A DNA stretch of 54,298 nt from CAZKXU01 sp964556665 (GCA_964556665.1 CAZKXU010000008.1:1-54298), one strand, 5' to 3'; shown: positions 34,435-43,427, numbered from the stretch's first letter. Program-made: numbers and translations. Notes: generated by a model from the sequence alone, not told the origin.

Positions 34435-35952
34435 ATGTCTAAATCTTTTTATATCTCCACGACTATTCCATACGTAAACTCAGATCCCCATCTTGGTCAT
34501 GCACTTGAGTATGTTCAGACCGATTGTCAGGCACGTTACCAACGCATGTTGGGTAAGGATGTGTATTTACTAACAGGAAGCGATGAGAATTCCTTAAAAA
34601 ATGTTCAGGCTGCCGAAAGTGCTGGTGTGCCGATCGGCAAATTTATAGAGGAGCATGCCGCCAAGTTTTACGAATTTAAAGAGCTACTAAGCATTTCGTT
34701 CGATAACTTTATTCGCACTGCGTTACCGTTTCATCATCAAGCCGCGAAGAAGCTTTGGAAAAGTTGTGACCCCAAAGATATATATAAAAAAACATATAAG
34801 GGTTTGTACTGCGTTGGCTGTGAAGCGTTTTATACCGAGGATGAGCTGGTAGATGGCAAATGCCCTGATCATCTGACTGTGCCTCAGCCGGTCGAGGAGG
34901 AGAACTACTTTTTTAAACTATCAAATTATCAGGAGAAGCTAAAAGATATTCTCTCTAACGGCAAAGTAAAGGTAGTGCCCGAATTTAGAAGAAATGAGCT
35001 GTTAAGCTTAATTGAGGGTGGCTTGCAGGATTTTAGTATCTCCCGTTCTCAGGCGCGTGCGAAGGGCTGGGGTGTTACTGTTCCGGGAGACGACTCCCAG
35101 ATTATGTATGTCTGGTTTGATGCGTTAGCTAACTATATTACAGCGCTTGATTATGAGAATGAAGGTGAGTTGTACAAAAGATACTGGCTGCAGAACTCTT
35201 CAGATCGTGAAGTTTGGCATGTGCTAGGAAAGGGGGTTTCGCGCTTTCATCTGATATACTGGCTTGGAATGTTATTATCTGCTCAGGTGCCGCTTCCTAC
35301 TGCTGAATTCGTACACGGCTATATTACTTTAAACGGCCAGAAGATGAGTAAGAGCTTGGGAAATGTTCTTGCGCCGAAGGAAGTAGTTGGGAAATTCGGT
35401 ACTGATGCTGTGCGCTTTTATTTATTAGGGGCAATCTCGAGCTATCAGGATGGGGATTTTGCCGAGGATAAATTAAAGGAGTTTTATAACGCTAAGCTTG
35501 CTAATGGCGTAGGGAATCTTGCCTCGCGCACAGTTGGAATGGCAGAGAAGTATATAAATGGCTTGGTGCCAGAGATCGCTCCGGATATTTTTGATACCGC
35601 TACATTCTGGAAAAACTACAAGAGCAGTATGGAGCGCTTTGAATACCATGAAACATTAAGGCTTATTAACAGCTTTGTAACGAGTTGCGATCTGGCTATT
35701 TCAAAAGAGAAGCCTTGGGAGATGGTGAAGAATGGTAAGGATACCGGGCCATTTTTGTATCAGCTCTTAGAGTCGGTACGCCACATCGCCTTGGCCCTTC
35801 TGCCTATTATCCCAAGTAGTGCACCCAAGGTGCTTGCACAGCTAGGTCTCACAACGCCACCTACTTTATTTGAAAATCAGATTACTTGGGGAGGTCTCAA
35901 GCCTGCCACGCGGCTTACTAAGGGGGATGGGGTATTTCCAAGGATGGTCTAG
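34435..35952 (+). CDS. metG: Methionyl-tRNA synthetase
   Basis: A class I synthetase of 505 residues charging tRNA(Met). The HIGH-type motif is PHLGHALEY and the KMSKS motif is GQKMSKSLGNVL. A zinc-knuckle region reads CVGCEAFYTEDELVDGKCPDH. The C-terminal anticodon-binding helices are present, but there is no C-terminal EMAP/tRNA-binding-domain extension, as in the short bacterial form. It is followed 39 bp later by a foldback MITE. Confidence 0.97.
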   Translation: MSKSFYISTTIPYVNSDPHLGHALEYVQTDCQARYQRMLGKDVYLLTGSDENSLKNVQAAESAGVPIGKFIEEHAAKFYEFKELLSISFDNFIRTALPFHHQAAKKLWKSCDPKDIYKKTYKGLYCVGCEAFYTEDELVDGKCPDHLTVPQPVEEENYFFKLSNYQEKLKDILSNGKVKVVPEFRRNELLSLIEGGLQDFSISRSQARAKGWGVTVPGDDSQIMYVWFDALANYITALDYENEGELYKRYWLQNSSDREVWHVLGKGVSRFHLIYWLGMLLSAQVPLPTAEFVHGYITLNGQKMSKSLGNVLAPKEVVGKFGTDAVRFYLLGAISSYQDGDFAEDKLKEFYNAKLANGVGNLASRTVGMAEKYINGLVPEIAPDIFDTATFWKNYKSSMERFEYHETLRLINSFVTSCDLAISKEKPWEMVKNGKDTGPFLYQLLESVRHIALALLPIIPSSAPKVLAQLGLTTPPTLFENQITWGGLKPATRLTKGDGVFPRMV

Positions 35953-35991
35953 TGCATTGGAACATAAATTCGTTCCCCTATATACATCCCC

Positions 35992-36177
35992 CTAGTGCTT
36001 CGCCAAATAAGTTTTTTCACGTATAGCGCGCAGCGTTGCCCCAGATTGGCACGCCTCGGAAGGAGGAAATCCGCAGCAATACTGGAGTATTGCGAGGATT
36101 TTCCGACTGAGAAGCGTGACAAGGTGGGGAAACGATGTGATGCTAGACGTGAAAAAACTTATTTGGAGGAGCACTAG
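35992..36177. mobile_element. 186-bp foldback MITE, copy A
   Basis: The ends are inverted: CTAGTGCTTCGCCAAATAAG continuing to TTTTTTCACGT on the left, and ACGTGAAAAAACTTATTTGG then AGGAGCACTAG on the right, about 31 bp with few mismatches. The interior also pairs (CGTTGCCCCA with TGGGG-AACG, and AATACT with AGTATT at the centre), so the whole element folds into one hairpin. It differs from the inverted copy at 40137-40322 by one base (GGGAAACG here, GGGCAACG there), which weakens its own stem. No coding capacity; translations of it are artefacts. Confidence 0.9.
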
Positions 36178-36528
36178 TATAGATTAAATCTGTTTTTTCT
36201 AGCTGACCTAAATCCTGCAACTGTCGGAATTAGGGTTAATCGCCTCCACCGAATTAATCCTATCTTTGCTAGGGCTCGCCCTGAGCTTGTCGAAGGGCTT
36301 GTCCTGAGGTTCTCGAAGGGCTGCCTTATTAATCTGTACGAAATTTACCTAGTAAGAACGAGAAGCAGGTCTGCCATACTCCTGTTTTGATTAATTAACT
36401 ATTCGAACTTCCTAGCCATTTATTCTGTCAGTAATTTTTTAAGTTTTAGTCACAATTTATAACAGATTGAATCTGTTAGGACGATATAAATAGTAGAAAG
36501 ACTATTCCCGGTTATTTCTAAAGTTTTT
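36178..36528. other. Intergenic region with CCTGAG...TCGAAGG repeats
   Basis: About 350 bp without a gene. At 36271-36323 there are two tandem copies of a short hairpin repeat, CGCCCTGAGCTTGTCGAAGG and GTCCTGAGGTTCTCGAAGG, a repeat type common in many genomes. The remainder is AT-rich promoter-like DNA ahead of the protease gene. No RNA gene is recognised. Confidence 0.5.
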
Positions 36529-37386
36529 ATGCAGCGGTTTTTCATAGTCATGCTTATAATATTTTCACTCAATCTGAGTGGGTATTATGCAGCTGCTTTA
36601 GAGCCAGAGAGGTTTTCCGCTCTGGTGATTGTAGAGAGCCAGCATGGAAGAACTATGAATACCTGCCATGGTGCCGCGATTGCCCCAAATGTAGTACTAA
36701 CCTCAGCACACTGTTTAGGTGTTGAGGGAGAAGTAGCTAGTCGGATTAGAATAGGTGTATCCAGCGGGGACTGGTTAGATGTTTCAGAGGTTAAGATTCA
36801 TCCTAAGTATAACACGAAAAAACGTATACCGCGCTACGATGTAGGTGTCGCCATAACTGATAAAAAAATTACATCAAAACCTTTCTCGCTTTTTGCAAGT
36901 ACAAGATTACACCCAGGTGAATCATTTACTGTTTACAACCTTGGCAACTTACAAAATACAGTCTCTTTAACAGCTCCGGTTCCCTTCAAATTAGTAACCG
37001 CAGATGTGCGTTCAATGCTGCATAGTTTTTTAGAGATGAATATCGCTTCTTTTGAATATCCGATCTTAGCAGCTGGATACTCACAGCAGCTTGCTGATGA
37101 CAAATCACCGGTTGTACAGCAGGTAACTAGTCAGTTTCAAGGTCTGATATTTACATTATACAGCCAGAATAAGACATCACTATGTAGTGGTGACTCAGGC
37201 AGCCCGGCGATTGTAGAGAGGGAAGGGCATCCTGGAATTATCGCAATCGGCACTGCTGTTACTGATTTGGAGAAGATTAACAACCCAAAATGTAAAGCCG
37301 GCGGCAGTTCAATTTTTACACTTCTAAATCCAAGCCAAACAGTTGACTTCTTGCGTGGTTTGAATCTTCCACTTGATATGCGCTAG
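36529..37386 (+). CDS. Secreted trypsin-like serine protease (family S1)
   Basis: A 285-residue exported protease. An N-terminal signal peptide (about 1-22, hydrophobic core FFIVMLIIFSLNLSGYY) precedes a trypsin fold with the full triad: His61 in LTSAHC, Asp104 in YDVGVAI and Ser223 in CSGDSGSPAIV. Residues just before the catalytic Ser do not suggest classic trypsin specificity, and the substrate is unknown. It starts a run of secreted proteins (S8 protease, Thr/Pro-repeat protein and partner) reaching to 41967. Confidence 0.92.
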   Translation: MQRFFIVMLIIFSLNLSGYYAAALEPERFSALVIVESQHGRTMNTCHGAAIAPNVVLTSAHCLGVEGEVASRIRIGVSSGDWLDVSEVKIHPKYNTKKRIPRYDVGVAITDKKITSKPFSLFASTRLHPGESFTVYNLGNLQNTVSLTAPVPFKLVTADVRSMLHSFLEMNIASFEYPILAAGYSQQLADDKSPVVQQVTSQFQGLIFTLYSQNKTSLCSGDSGSPAIVEREGHPGIIAIGTAVTDLEKINNPKCKAGGSSIFTLLNPSQTVDFLRGLNLPLDMR

Positions 37387-37441
37387 CCCGCTACGCTGTG
37401 GTATTACATCAGTTTGCGGGCAAGATGCACGCGGTCCCAGT
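37386..37441. repeat. REP-A half element, copy 6
   Basis: Only the inner left arm end (GCCCGCTACG) and a right arm (GCGGGCAAGATGCACGCGGT then CCCAGT) remain. It begins at the protease stop codon, so the left arm may have been lost or overwritten at the gene end. Confidence 0.7.
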
Positions 37442-37618
37442 CGAAAACTTTGCTTACAAAGCAGTAGTAATCTGTACTTTTTTGAGAGATTCTGAGGTAA
37501 CCAGCCTTTCCCACCATAGAGTCATCATATCTAAAGGGTGCGCGATCTCAGAGGGTATTCTTAAAACACCTGGCAGAATAGCTGCATATTCTTGACATAC
37601 CAGTATTGGAAATCACTC

Positions 37619-39070
37619 TCACTTATTCTTTCTTTTATTATTATTATTTCTATTGTTCTTCTTCTTAGGTTTTGGAGTTGATGTTGGAGTCGCGGTTGGG
37701 ATAGGTGTTGGGGTTGCCAGCTCTCCTGGTGTAGCAGCCGCCGCCGCTACTGTAGCTGCGTGTGCGTTTAATGTCCCACCTGTTGCGACTTTTCCTGCTA
37801 GATCTGCCACCGGTTTGGCACTGCTTAATATGAGGCTCTTTATATCTGTGCTGCTTAGATCTGGGTTATTGCTAAGCAGTAAGGTTGCAACTCCTGTTAC
37901 ATGCGGTGTGGCCATCGATGTTCCGGAGAGAAAGGCATATCTACCGCCCGGATAAGTGCTTAAAATATTTCCTCCGGGAGCGGCTATGTCAACCGAAGTG
38001 ACTCCGTAGTTTGAGAAGGAGGATCGTAGTCCGGTCTTGTCGATCGAGGCCACAGATAACACATTATCCAGTTCATAGTTCGAAGGATAAAAAGGTTGTA
38101 GGTCATTGTCGTTCGAGCTGTTGCCGGCTGCAGCTATAAAGAGGTGATTCTGTTCTTCTGCGAGAGTTAAGGTTCGTAAAAATGCCTTATGCTTTCCACC
38201 GCCTCCCCAGGAGTTGTTGCTTAATCTAAAATTCATGACTAGTGCATATAGTAAGGCCTGTTTAAGGTCTGCCATAAATCCGGCTCCGCTATCAGAGAGG
38301 GCTTTTAATGCCACCAAGTCAGCTGACCATACAACTCCTGCAATGCCTGCACTATTATTTCCGACAGCTCCGATCGTACCAGCTACATGAGTACCGTGAC
38401 CGTGTCCATCCATTGGATTATTATCCTTATTAACAAAATCCCAGCCGTGCATATCATCGATATAACCGTTATTGTCATCATCTACGCCGTTATCTGGAAT
38501 TTCATATGGATTAGTCCATATGTTCTCAAGAAGATCAGGATGGGTGTAGTCGATGCCGGTATCAATAACAGGCACGATAGTATTACTAGCACCGGTAGAA
38601 ATTCCCCAAGCTAGTGGCGCGTTGATATCTATGTCTGCTCCAGCAGCAGATGCATTAGAAGAGTTGTCGATCGACCATTGATATGAGAGATAAGTGTCAT
38701 TGGGGGTTACTGCAGTATCAACTATAGTTACAACTGAGTCTGCGTTTACCTCATTAAAATACCCCTTATTTTTTCTTAATGCTCGGAAGCATAACGAGCG
38801 ACCATGAGTGGTTACTGAATTTTTCTCATCAATTTTGAGGGTCGATTTATTCCGTTTCAGTTTTAAGATTGCGGAGGTTTTAAACCCTTTCGGCATGATC
38901 GGCGTGAGGTCCGGGCCGAACTTTCTATTTGCGGCGCTGAGTTGATCGGAGCGGATGTGAACGATGCAGCGAGCTACATGAGAAAGCTCTCTCTCGGCGT
39001 ATGAGTTCACCGGGAGAAGCTGTACTGTTACAGCTAAAATTAGGAAAAAATAGAGCTTAAGTGCTTGCAT
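37619..39070 (-). CDS. Secreted subtilisin-like serine protease (family S8)
   Basis: A 483-residue exported protease. A signal peptide (about 1-25) and a propeptide-like segment precede the S8 domain. The triad is Asp170 (VIDTGIDYTHPDL), His225 (GHGHGTHVAGTIG) and Ser385 (SGTSMATPHVTG), with oxyanion Asn317 (AAAGNSS). The DNGVDDDNNGYIDDMHGW insert is typical of environmental S8 proteases and may bind calcium. The C-terminus has a Thr/Pro linker (TPIPTATPTSTPKP) ending in a Lys/Asn-rich tail. The linker resembles the repeats of the neighbouring 40319-41560 protein. Confidence 0.95.
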   Translation of the reverse strand: MQALKLYFFLILAVTVQLLPVNSYAERELSHVARCIVHIRSDQLSAANRKFGPDLTPIMPKGFKTSAILKLKRNKSTLKIDEKNSVTTHGRSLCFRALRKNKGYFNEVNADSVVTIVDTAVTPNDTYLSYQWSIDNSSNASAAGADIDINAPLAWGISTGASNTIVPVIDTGIDYTHPDLLENIWTNPYEIPDNGVDDDNNGYIDDMHGWDFVNKDNNPMDGHGHGTHVAGTIGAVGNNSAGIAGVVWSADLVALKALSDSGAGFMADLKQALLYALVMNFRLSNNSWGGGGKHKAFLRTLTLAEEQNHLFIAAAGNSSNDNDLQPFYPSNYELDNVLSVASIDKTGLRSSFSNYGVTSVDIAAPGGNILSTYPGGRYAFLSGTSMATPHVTGVATLLLSNNPDLSSTDIKSLILSSAKPVADLAGKVATGGTLNAHAATVAAAAATPGELATPTPIPTATPTSTPKPKKKNNRNNNNKRKNK

Positions 39071-39211
39071 TCATTAACCCTTACCTTTATCGGCAGCCTT
39101 ATGTAGGATCCTTAGGCAATTGGGTAAAATTAAGCCCTGAATTGTATTGTGTAAGCATTTGAATATACTAATCATAATGAGTCTATTCATTATTTTAGGA
39201 GTTTTACTTAG

Positions 39212-39982
39212 GTGAGTTTGGATGATTCAAGTTTGAAAGAAATAGGAACGCGCTGGGGGAAGATAAGTGTCGCTGCAGATGAGCATAAATTCCTTGCAGG
39301 GCCGCTTTCGCGTATTGCTGAGCTTGTCAGAGCTATGCGCATATTTCTTGAATTTATAAAAGGTTTTCGAGCACTACACTTTATCGGCCCGTGTATCACA
39401 GTATTTGGCTCAGCCAGGTTTGATGAAGATCACAGATATTATAGGCTTGCGCGTGAGATAGGGCAGGCAATAGCTGATTCAGGATATGTTGTTATGACCG
39501 GGGGTGGTCCCGGCATAATGGAGGCAGCTAATCGTGGCGCTAGGGATCGGGGCGGCAAGTCAGTAGGCTGTAATATAATTCTACCAAAAGAGCAGAAGCC
39601 CAACCCTTATCTGGATAAATGGGTAGAGTTTCGTTATTTCTTCGTACGCAAAGTCATGCTTATTAAATACTCCTACGGATTTATAGCGATGCCTGGAGGG
39701 TATGGAACCTTAGATGAGATCTTTGAAACAGCCACCTTGATTCAAACCGGAAAGATTCGAAATTTTCCGGTAGTGCTTGTAGGTACGGAATTTTGGAAGC
39801 CATTACTAGACTTTATAAATGAGAGGCTTCTGTTGAATAGTCTTATTGACCAGAAAGATCTTAGTAGTCTTTTTGTTACAGACTCTATAAGTGAGGCAAT
39901 CAGTCACATCCAGGATTACGTTAAAAAAATGAATAAAGATCCATTTCAAATTGGCAAGAGATGGTGGTGGCTTAGAGAGTAA
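39212..39982 (+). CDS. LOG-family protein (cytokinin riboside phosphate phosphoribohydrolase-like)
   Basis: A 256-residue TIGR00730/LOG-type protein from a GTG start, with TTTTAGGAG about 10 bp upstream. The nucleotide-binding fold is intact: ITVFGSARF, VMTGGGPGIMEAANRGA and the family signature PGGYGTLDEIFE. Bacterial LOG proteins hydrolyse nucleotide monophosphates at the N-glycosidic bond, and the physiological substrate is uncertain. An extra N-terminal ~60 residues precede the fold. It stands alone, divergent from the S8 protease gene. Confidence 0.92.
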   Translation: MSLDDSSLKEIGTRWGKISVAADEHKFLAGPLSRIAELVRAMRIFLEFIKGFRALHFIGPCITVFGSARFDEDHRYYRLAREIGQAIADSGYVVMTGGGPGIMEAANRGARDRGGKSVGCNIILPKEQKPNPYLDKWVEFRYFFVRKVMLIKYSYGFIAMPGGYGTLDEIFETATLIQTGKIRNFPVVLVGTEFWKPLLDFINERLLLNSLIDQKDLSSLFVTDSISEAISHIQDYVKKMNKDPFQIGKRWWWLRE

Positions 39983-40042
39983 GTCAGAACCAGTAAGTTT
40001 CTCTCTTTCAGTATACTAGTGTGTTTAAAGCTAAGTTTTGTT

Positions 40043-40120
40043 CTACTGGGACCGCGCTTTCAGCCCGCAACGTAGTGCCTTCAGGCTTATTTGCGGGCTA
40101 GAAGCCCGCGGTCCCAGTAG
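40043..40120. repeat. REP-A palindromic element, copy 7
   Basis: CTACTGGGACCGCG and its complement with the GGGCT/AGCCC tip. The left tip has lost bases relative to copy 1 (GCGCTTTCAGCCCGC). It lies 16 bp from the foldback MITE copy B. Confidence 0.85.
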
Positions 40121-40136
40121 AGTCAAGCTGTGTTTA

Positions 40137-40322
40137 CTAGTGCTCCTCCAAATAAGTTTTTTCACGTCTAGCATCACATCGTTGCCCCACCTTGTCACGC
40201 TTCTCAGTCGGAAAATCCTCGCAATACTCCAGTATTGCTGCGGATTTCCTCCTTCCGAGGCGTGCCAATCTGGGGCAACGCTGCGCGCTATACGTGAAAA
40301 AACTTATTTGGCGAAGCACTAG
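40137..40322. mobile_element. 186-bp foldback MITE, copy B (inverted)
   Basis: The reverse complement of copy A at 35992-36177 with one substitution. It is bounded by CTAG on both sides (either a TA target duplication or part of the ends). The inner stem base-pairs perfectly here, so this copy is closer to the active form. Its right end supplies the stop codon of the Thr/Pro-repeat protein gene at 40319. Confidence 0.92.
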
Positions 40323-41560
40323 AAAGGTTTTGCAGTGATAGTAGGTCGTGGGGTAGGAGAAGCGCTAGGAGTGGCGGTGCTGGTAGCTGTTGCCGTAGGG
40401 GTTTGAGTAGAGGTTGCGCTAGGTGTAGCCGTGCCGGTAGTAGTCGCAGTAGGAGTCGAAGTGGCGGTAGCGCTTGCAGTTGGTGAGGGTGTTGCGGTAC
40501 CAGTGGCTGTTGGAGTGATAGTAGGCGTTAATGTCGGTGAGCTGGTCGGAGTAGCGGTGCTTGTAGCTGTTGGAGTCGCGGTTGCAGTGCTTGTCGGGGT
40601 AGCAGTGAGTGTCGGCGGTGGTGGAGGAGGGATCGTGGCGGTTGCAGTGACCGTTGGTGTTGCCGTAGCTGTAGGGGTGCTAGTGATCATAGCCGTAGGT
40701 GTTGCGGTTGGAGTGCCTGTCGGGGTAGGGGTGGCAGTTGGAGGTGGGGGCGGCGGAGGCGGAGGCGGAGGAGGTGGGGGAGGTTCGATCGGAGCGGTTG
40801 CAGTAGCCGTTGGGGTGATTGTAGGTGTGGGTGTTGGCGTAGGTGTTGGAGTTTCAGTTGGAGTTGCAAGCAACGGTGTTGCTGTAGCGGGAATAGTTGG
40901 GATATGACTGAACCAGGGAGAGACTCCGCTAATCAGATCAAAAACAAATGCAGAACATTTTGAACGCAGCTCGTTTAAGGCAGTGGCAGAGATGCCATTT
41001 TCAATATTTTTACCTTCATTGATGCGTAATAGTATCTTTAAATATCGAGCCAGATTTCCTGCTAAAAGGTATGGGTCAGCTGATGCATTTACGAATATTA
41101 CAATCTTAGAATCTATAAGAATAAAGCTCTCTTTAGTAGGCTCATTTTTAGAGAAATTACCTGCTACTATTATAATACCATTTATCTTTTTATATGTTCC
41201 CTGCCAGAAAAGTTTTTGCGCCCAAAGGATCGCCCTCTCATTTAGTAATCTAGGAGACCCTAGGACTCTAACAGGATTTATTTTAATTCGTAGAGTATTT
41301 ACTAATAGCTCTCTATATTTTGGAGAGAAAGCTAAGCAGCTGTCACCGCTAAGCATCTCGTTGTTTAGTATCGTAACTGCTGCATCAATTGTCTCCATTG
41401 ATTTAGTAATCAGCGCATTGTTTTTACTATTCTTCTGAAAGTACGGAATGAATACTTCTACAGGAATTTCAGCATGAGCAGTCGAGACATTACAAATTGC
41501 TATCAAGATAAATGAAAAGATGATCGTAGTAGCTTTATAAATAATTCTATGGAAGCTCAT
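40319..41560 (-). CDS. Exported protein with long Thr/Pro/Ala repeat tail
   Basis: A 413-residue protein with a signal peptide (about 1-30, ending STAHA). A ~190-residue globular domain of unknown family follows, containing two or three cysteines, NGIIIVAGNF and FILIDSKIVIFVNASADPYL. From about residue 225 to the end it is low-complexity: TPTPT and TATAT repeats, one run of 15 prolines and one of six. Such tails are often O-glycosylated wall or surface spacers. The stop codon comes from the MITE inserted at the 3' end, so the natural C-terminus may be lost. It overlaps its upstream partner gene by 4 bp. Confidence 0.8.
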   Translation of the reverse strand: MSFHRIIYKATTIIFSFILIAICNVSTAHAEIPVEVFIPYFQKNSKNNALITKSMETIDAAVTILNNEMLSGDSCLAFSPKYRELLVNTLRIKINPVRVLGSPRLLNERAILWAQKLFWQGTYKKINGIIIVAGNFSKNEPTKESFILIDSKIVIFVNASADPYLLAGNLARYLKILLRINEGKNIENGISATALNELRSKCSAFVFDLISGVSPWFSHIPTIPATATPLLATPTETPTPTPTPTPTITPTATATAPIEPPPPPPPPPPPPPPPTATPTPTGTPTATPTAMITSTPTATATPTVTATATIPPPPPPTLTATPTSTATATPTATSTATPTSSPTLTPTITPTATGTATPSPTASATATSTPTATTTGTATPSATSTQTPTATATSTATPSASPTPRPTITAKPF

Positions 41561-41967
41561 CGATATATCTCCGAGTTTACAAAGCAGCTTCGCTTTCTAA
41601 GTTTTATCTCAGCTTTGACCTGGGTATAACCGGTCCAGGCAGGGATATGAATACCGGAGGGAACTATCTCTAGGTTTGTACCTCGTCTTACAACAATTTT
41701 CTGTTTGCGTATCCGCTTGATTAGAATACCACCTTGCTCTCTGAAAAATCTAACGGTGACATTGACAATATCCTTCTCATTAATATTGGTAAGAGAGAAT
41801 CTAATCGGTACATATGTATCAGATGATTCTGTTAAGGAGGCGCTTTCGTTAAGAGCAATGAATTGGCAGACTGGTAGCTTTTTAGCTTTACGTTGGGCAA
41901 GAGTACTCTCAGCTGTTGAACAGATAAGTGCAACTATAACAATTAGTTGATATACCCTAGAAATCAT
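41557..41967 (-). CDS. Small exported hypothetical protein
   Basis: A 136-residue protein with a clear signal peptide (about 1-24, ending TLAQ). The mature part looks like a single beta-sandwich: FSLTNINEKDIVNVTVRFF, then KQKIVVRRGTNLEIVPSG and YTQVKAEIKL, with a Cys near each end. That may be an Ig-like fold. The family is not recognised. Its stop overlaps the start of the Thr/Pro-repeat protein (ATGA), so the two are co-translated and may form one surface complex. Confidence 0.75.
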   Translation of the reverse strand: MISRVYQLIVIVALICSTAESTLAQRKAKKLPVCQFIALNESASLTESSDTYVPIRFSLTNINEKDIVNVTVRFFREQGGILIKRIRKQKIVVRRGTNLEIVPSGIHIPAWTGYTQVKAEIKLRKRSCFVNSEIYR

Positions 41968-42030
41968 TTAACCCCTTAAAACCTTATTAGCACAGCTATT
42001 TTAAGTGTTATGGTGAGAAGAAGTTATGCT

Positions 42031-42244
42031 GTGATATAATAAATAAAGACACCCATAATATATTTCATTGAGTTATCCAGTCCTGTACTAGCATTAACAG
42101 TCTTGGCAATACCAATTTTATTGGCTTTTCTTAGAGTGTGATATAATAAATAAAGACACCCATAATATATTTCATTGAGTTATCCAGTCCTGTACTAGCA
42201 TTAACAGTCTTGGCAATACCAATTTTATTGGCTTTTCTTAGAGG
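42031..42244. repeat. Two tandem 107-bp direct repeats
   Basis: A 107-bp unit (start GTGATATAATAAATAAAGAC, end TTTTCTTAGAG) is repeated with no internal difference at 42031-42137 and 42138-42244. Only the last base differs. Each unit contains AAAGACACCCATAA, the inverse of TTATGGGTGTCTGT found upstream of the adjacent transposase at 43349. It lies about 80 bp past the transposase stop. Confidence 0.95.
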
Positions 42245-42327
42245 GCCTCACAAATAATGCGATTATTAGAGTTGGGGTTCATTTCTCTGAGGACTAGTAG
42301 CTTAGCTTTTATATAATTAAGCTAAGA

Positions 42328-43299
42328 TCAAGCTAGGAAAGTCGCTGCAGCATGCCCGACTCCGTGGAACCAATCTTTTTTTACACGCTCTGCAGCAGAT
42401 CTGATAGACTTAACCGTCCCAAGAACCCGCGGAAAGCGGACTCGGATTTTGGTGCTTGTATCTAGCCACTTACTAGGGGAGAGTTTCAGTCGCTCTAGAA
42501 TCGGTACTATGTTATTTGGAATACTAGCCTTGCCATCACGTATTAGTTGCCCTGTTGCTTCGACCAGCTCAAAGTACTCTTCTGTGGTAACTGTCTTTTC
42601 TGTAATCTCTTCAATCGAAATAAGAGACTTCCCTAGTCCCTTACTATTTGACTGCTTCTTATAAACCTTGATGCGCTCTTGGATACTAGTAAAGTCACTT
42701 TTCTCTAAGCTCTTTGCAACTCCAGCTCTGATTGGATTTAAATCCACATAAGCACTACACGCTAGAATGCCACAGATATCATACACCCTCTGACACTGAA
42801 AGCGGCCCTCCCAGAAGCGACCTGTGCATCTATCCTCAGCATTAGCGCGTTTAGCAATGTTTTCATTCATGCAACGGTTAAACCAGCTAATATCGGAAAG
42901 CCTGCTTCGGTACAGCTCTACTTTCATTTTATCCATAGTAATAGCTGCTATCTCCTCTTTGCTTGGCTTCATCGCTTTTCCATCTTTGTCACGACGCAAG
43001 GGGAATAATTTCCGCCATCTAGTTGCAACCTCCTCTGCGTTCCAGCTAGTAGCAGTATCTGGCCTATTTCGAATTACAGAATGCAAGTGGTTACTCATTA
43101 CAGCGTAAGCAATAACTTCTACTGCGAATATATCTACCAGCAATTTGAGCCTTGCTCTAATCCACTCCCGTCTATGTTCAAAAGATTTGCCACTAAGTGC
43201 ATCCTCACCACAGAGAAATGCTCTCCTTACGCAGCGGCTGACACAATGATAAATACCTACTTCATTCGGATCGTATATCTCAGAACGTGCCTGAACCAT
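42328..43299 (-). CDS. HUH/Y1 transposase, long IS200-like/RAYT-related form
   Basis: A 323-residue single-strand DNA transposase. It starts with the Y1 fold (GIYHCVSRCVRRAFLCG). The HUH motif is His71-x-His73 in AVMSNHLHSVIR. The probable catalytic Tyr184 lies in CSAYVDLNPIRAGV. Compared with the 176-residue RAYT at 18466 it has a ~100-residue C-terminal extension and insertions, so the two are different subfamilies. It is intact, with no frameshift. Flanking inverted motifs GACACCCATAA (42045, repeated at 42152) and TTATGGGTGTCTG (43349) are candidate recognition ends. Confidence 0.88.
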   Translation of the reverse strand: MVQARSEIYDPNEVGIYHCVSRCVRRAFLCGEDALSGKSFEHRREWIRARLKLLVDIFAVEVIAYAVMSNHLHSVIRNRPDTATSWNAEEVATRWRKLFPLRRDKDGKAMKPSKEEIAAITMDKMKVELYRSRLSDISWFNRCMNENIAKRANAEDRCTGRFWEGRFQCQRVYDICGILACSAYVDLNPIRAGVAKSLEKSDFTSIQERIKVYKKQSNSKGLGKSLISIEEITEKTVTTEEYFELVEATGQLIRDGKASIPNNIVPILERLKLSPSKWLDTSTKIRVRFPRVLGTVKSIRSAAERVKKDWFHGVGHAAATFLA

Positions 43300-43348
43300 G
43301 ATTTGATATCGGTGCTGAAAATCTTAAGGTTTAGGTTTGGAGGCTAAT

Positions 43349-43362
43349 TTATGGGTGTCTGT
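43349..43362. repeat. Candidate transposon end motif TTATGGGTGTCTGT
   Basis: This is the inverse (13 of 14 bases) of the motif within the 107-bp repeats on the other side of the transposase gene. The GGGTGTC core also appears at 19282, 19443 (inverted) and 19484 in the multi-hairpin element. Confidence 0.5.
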
Positions 43363-43427
43363 TTTTTGTCTGTTCTGAGGTCTCGGTTTATAGGGGCGAG
43401 CGTTTAATAATTTGAAAACTTTTATTG

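Noticed and set aside
35995..36177. 60-aa ORFs inside the 186-bp foldback element (both copies)
   Set aside because: They are translations of inverted-repeat DNA without ribosome-binding sites. Their similarity to each other reflects the repeat, not a protein.
40431..40907. Long plus-strand ORF encoding Val/Gly-rich repeats
   Set aside because: It is the reverse of the Thr/Pro/Ala repeat region of the minus-strand gene at 40319-41560, which has a signal peptide, a globular domain and an operon partner.
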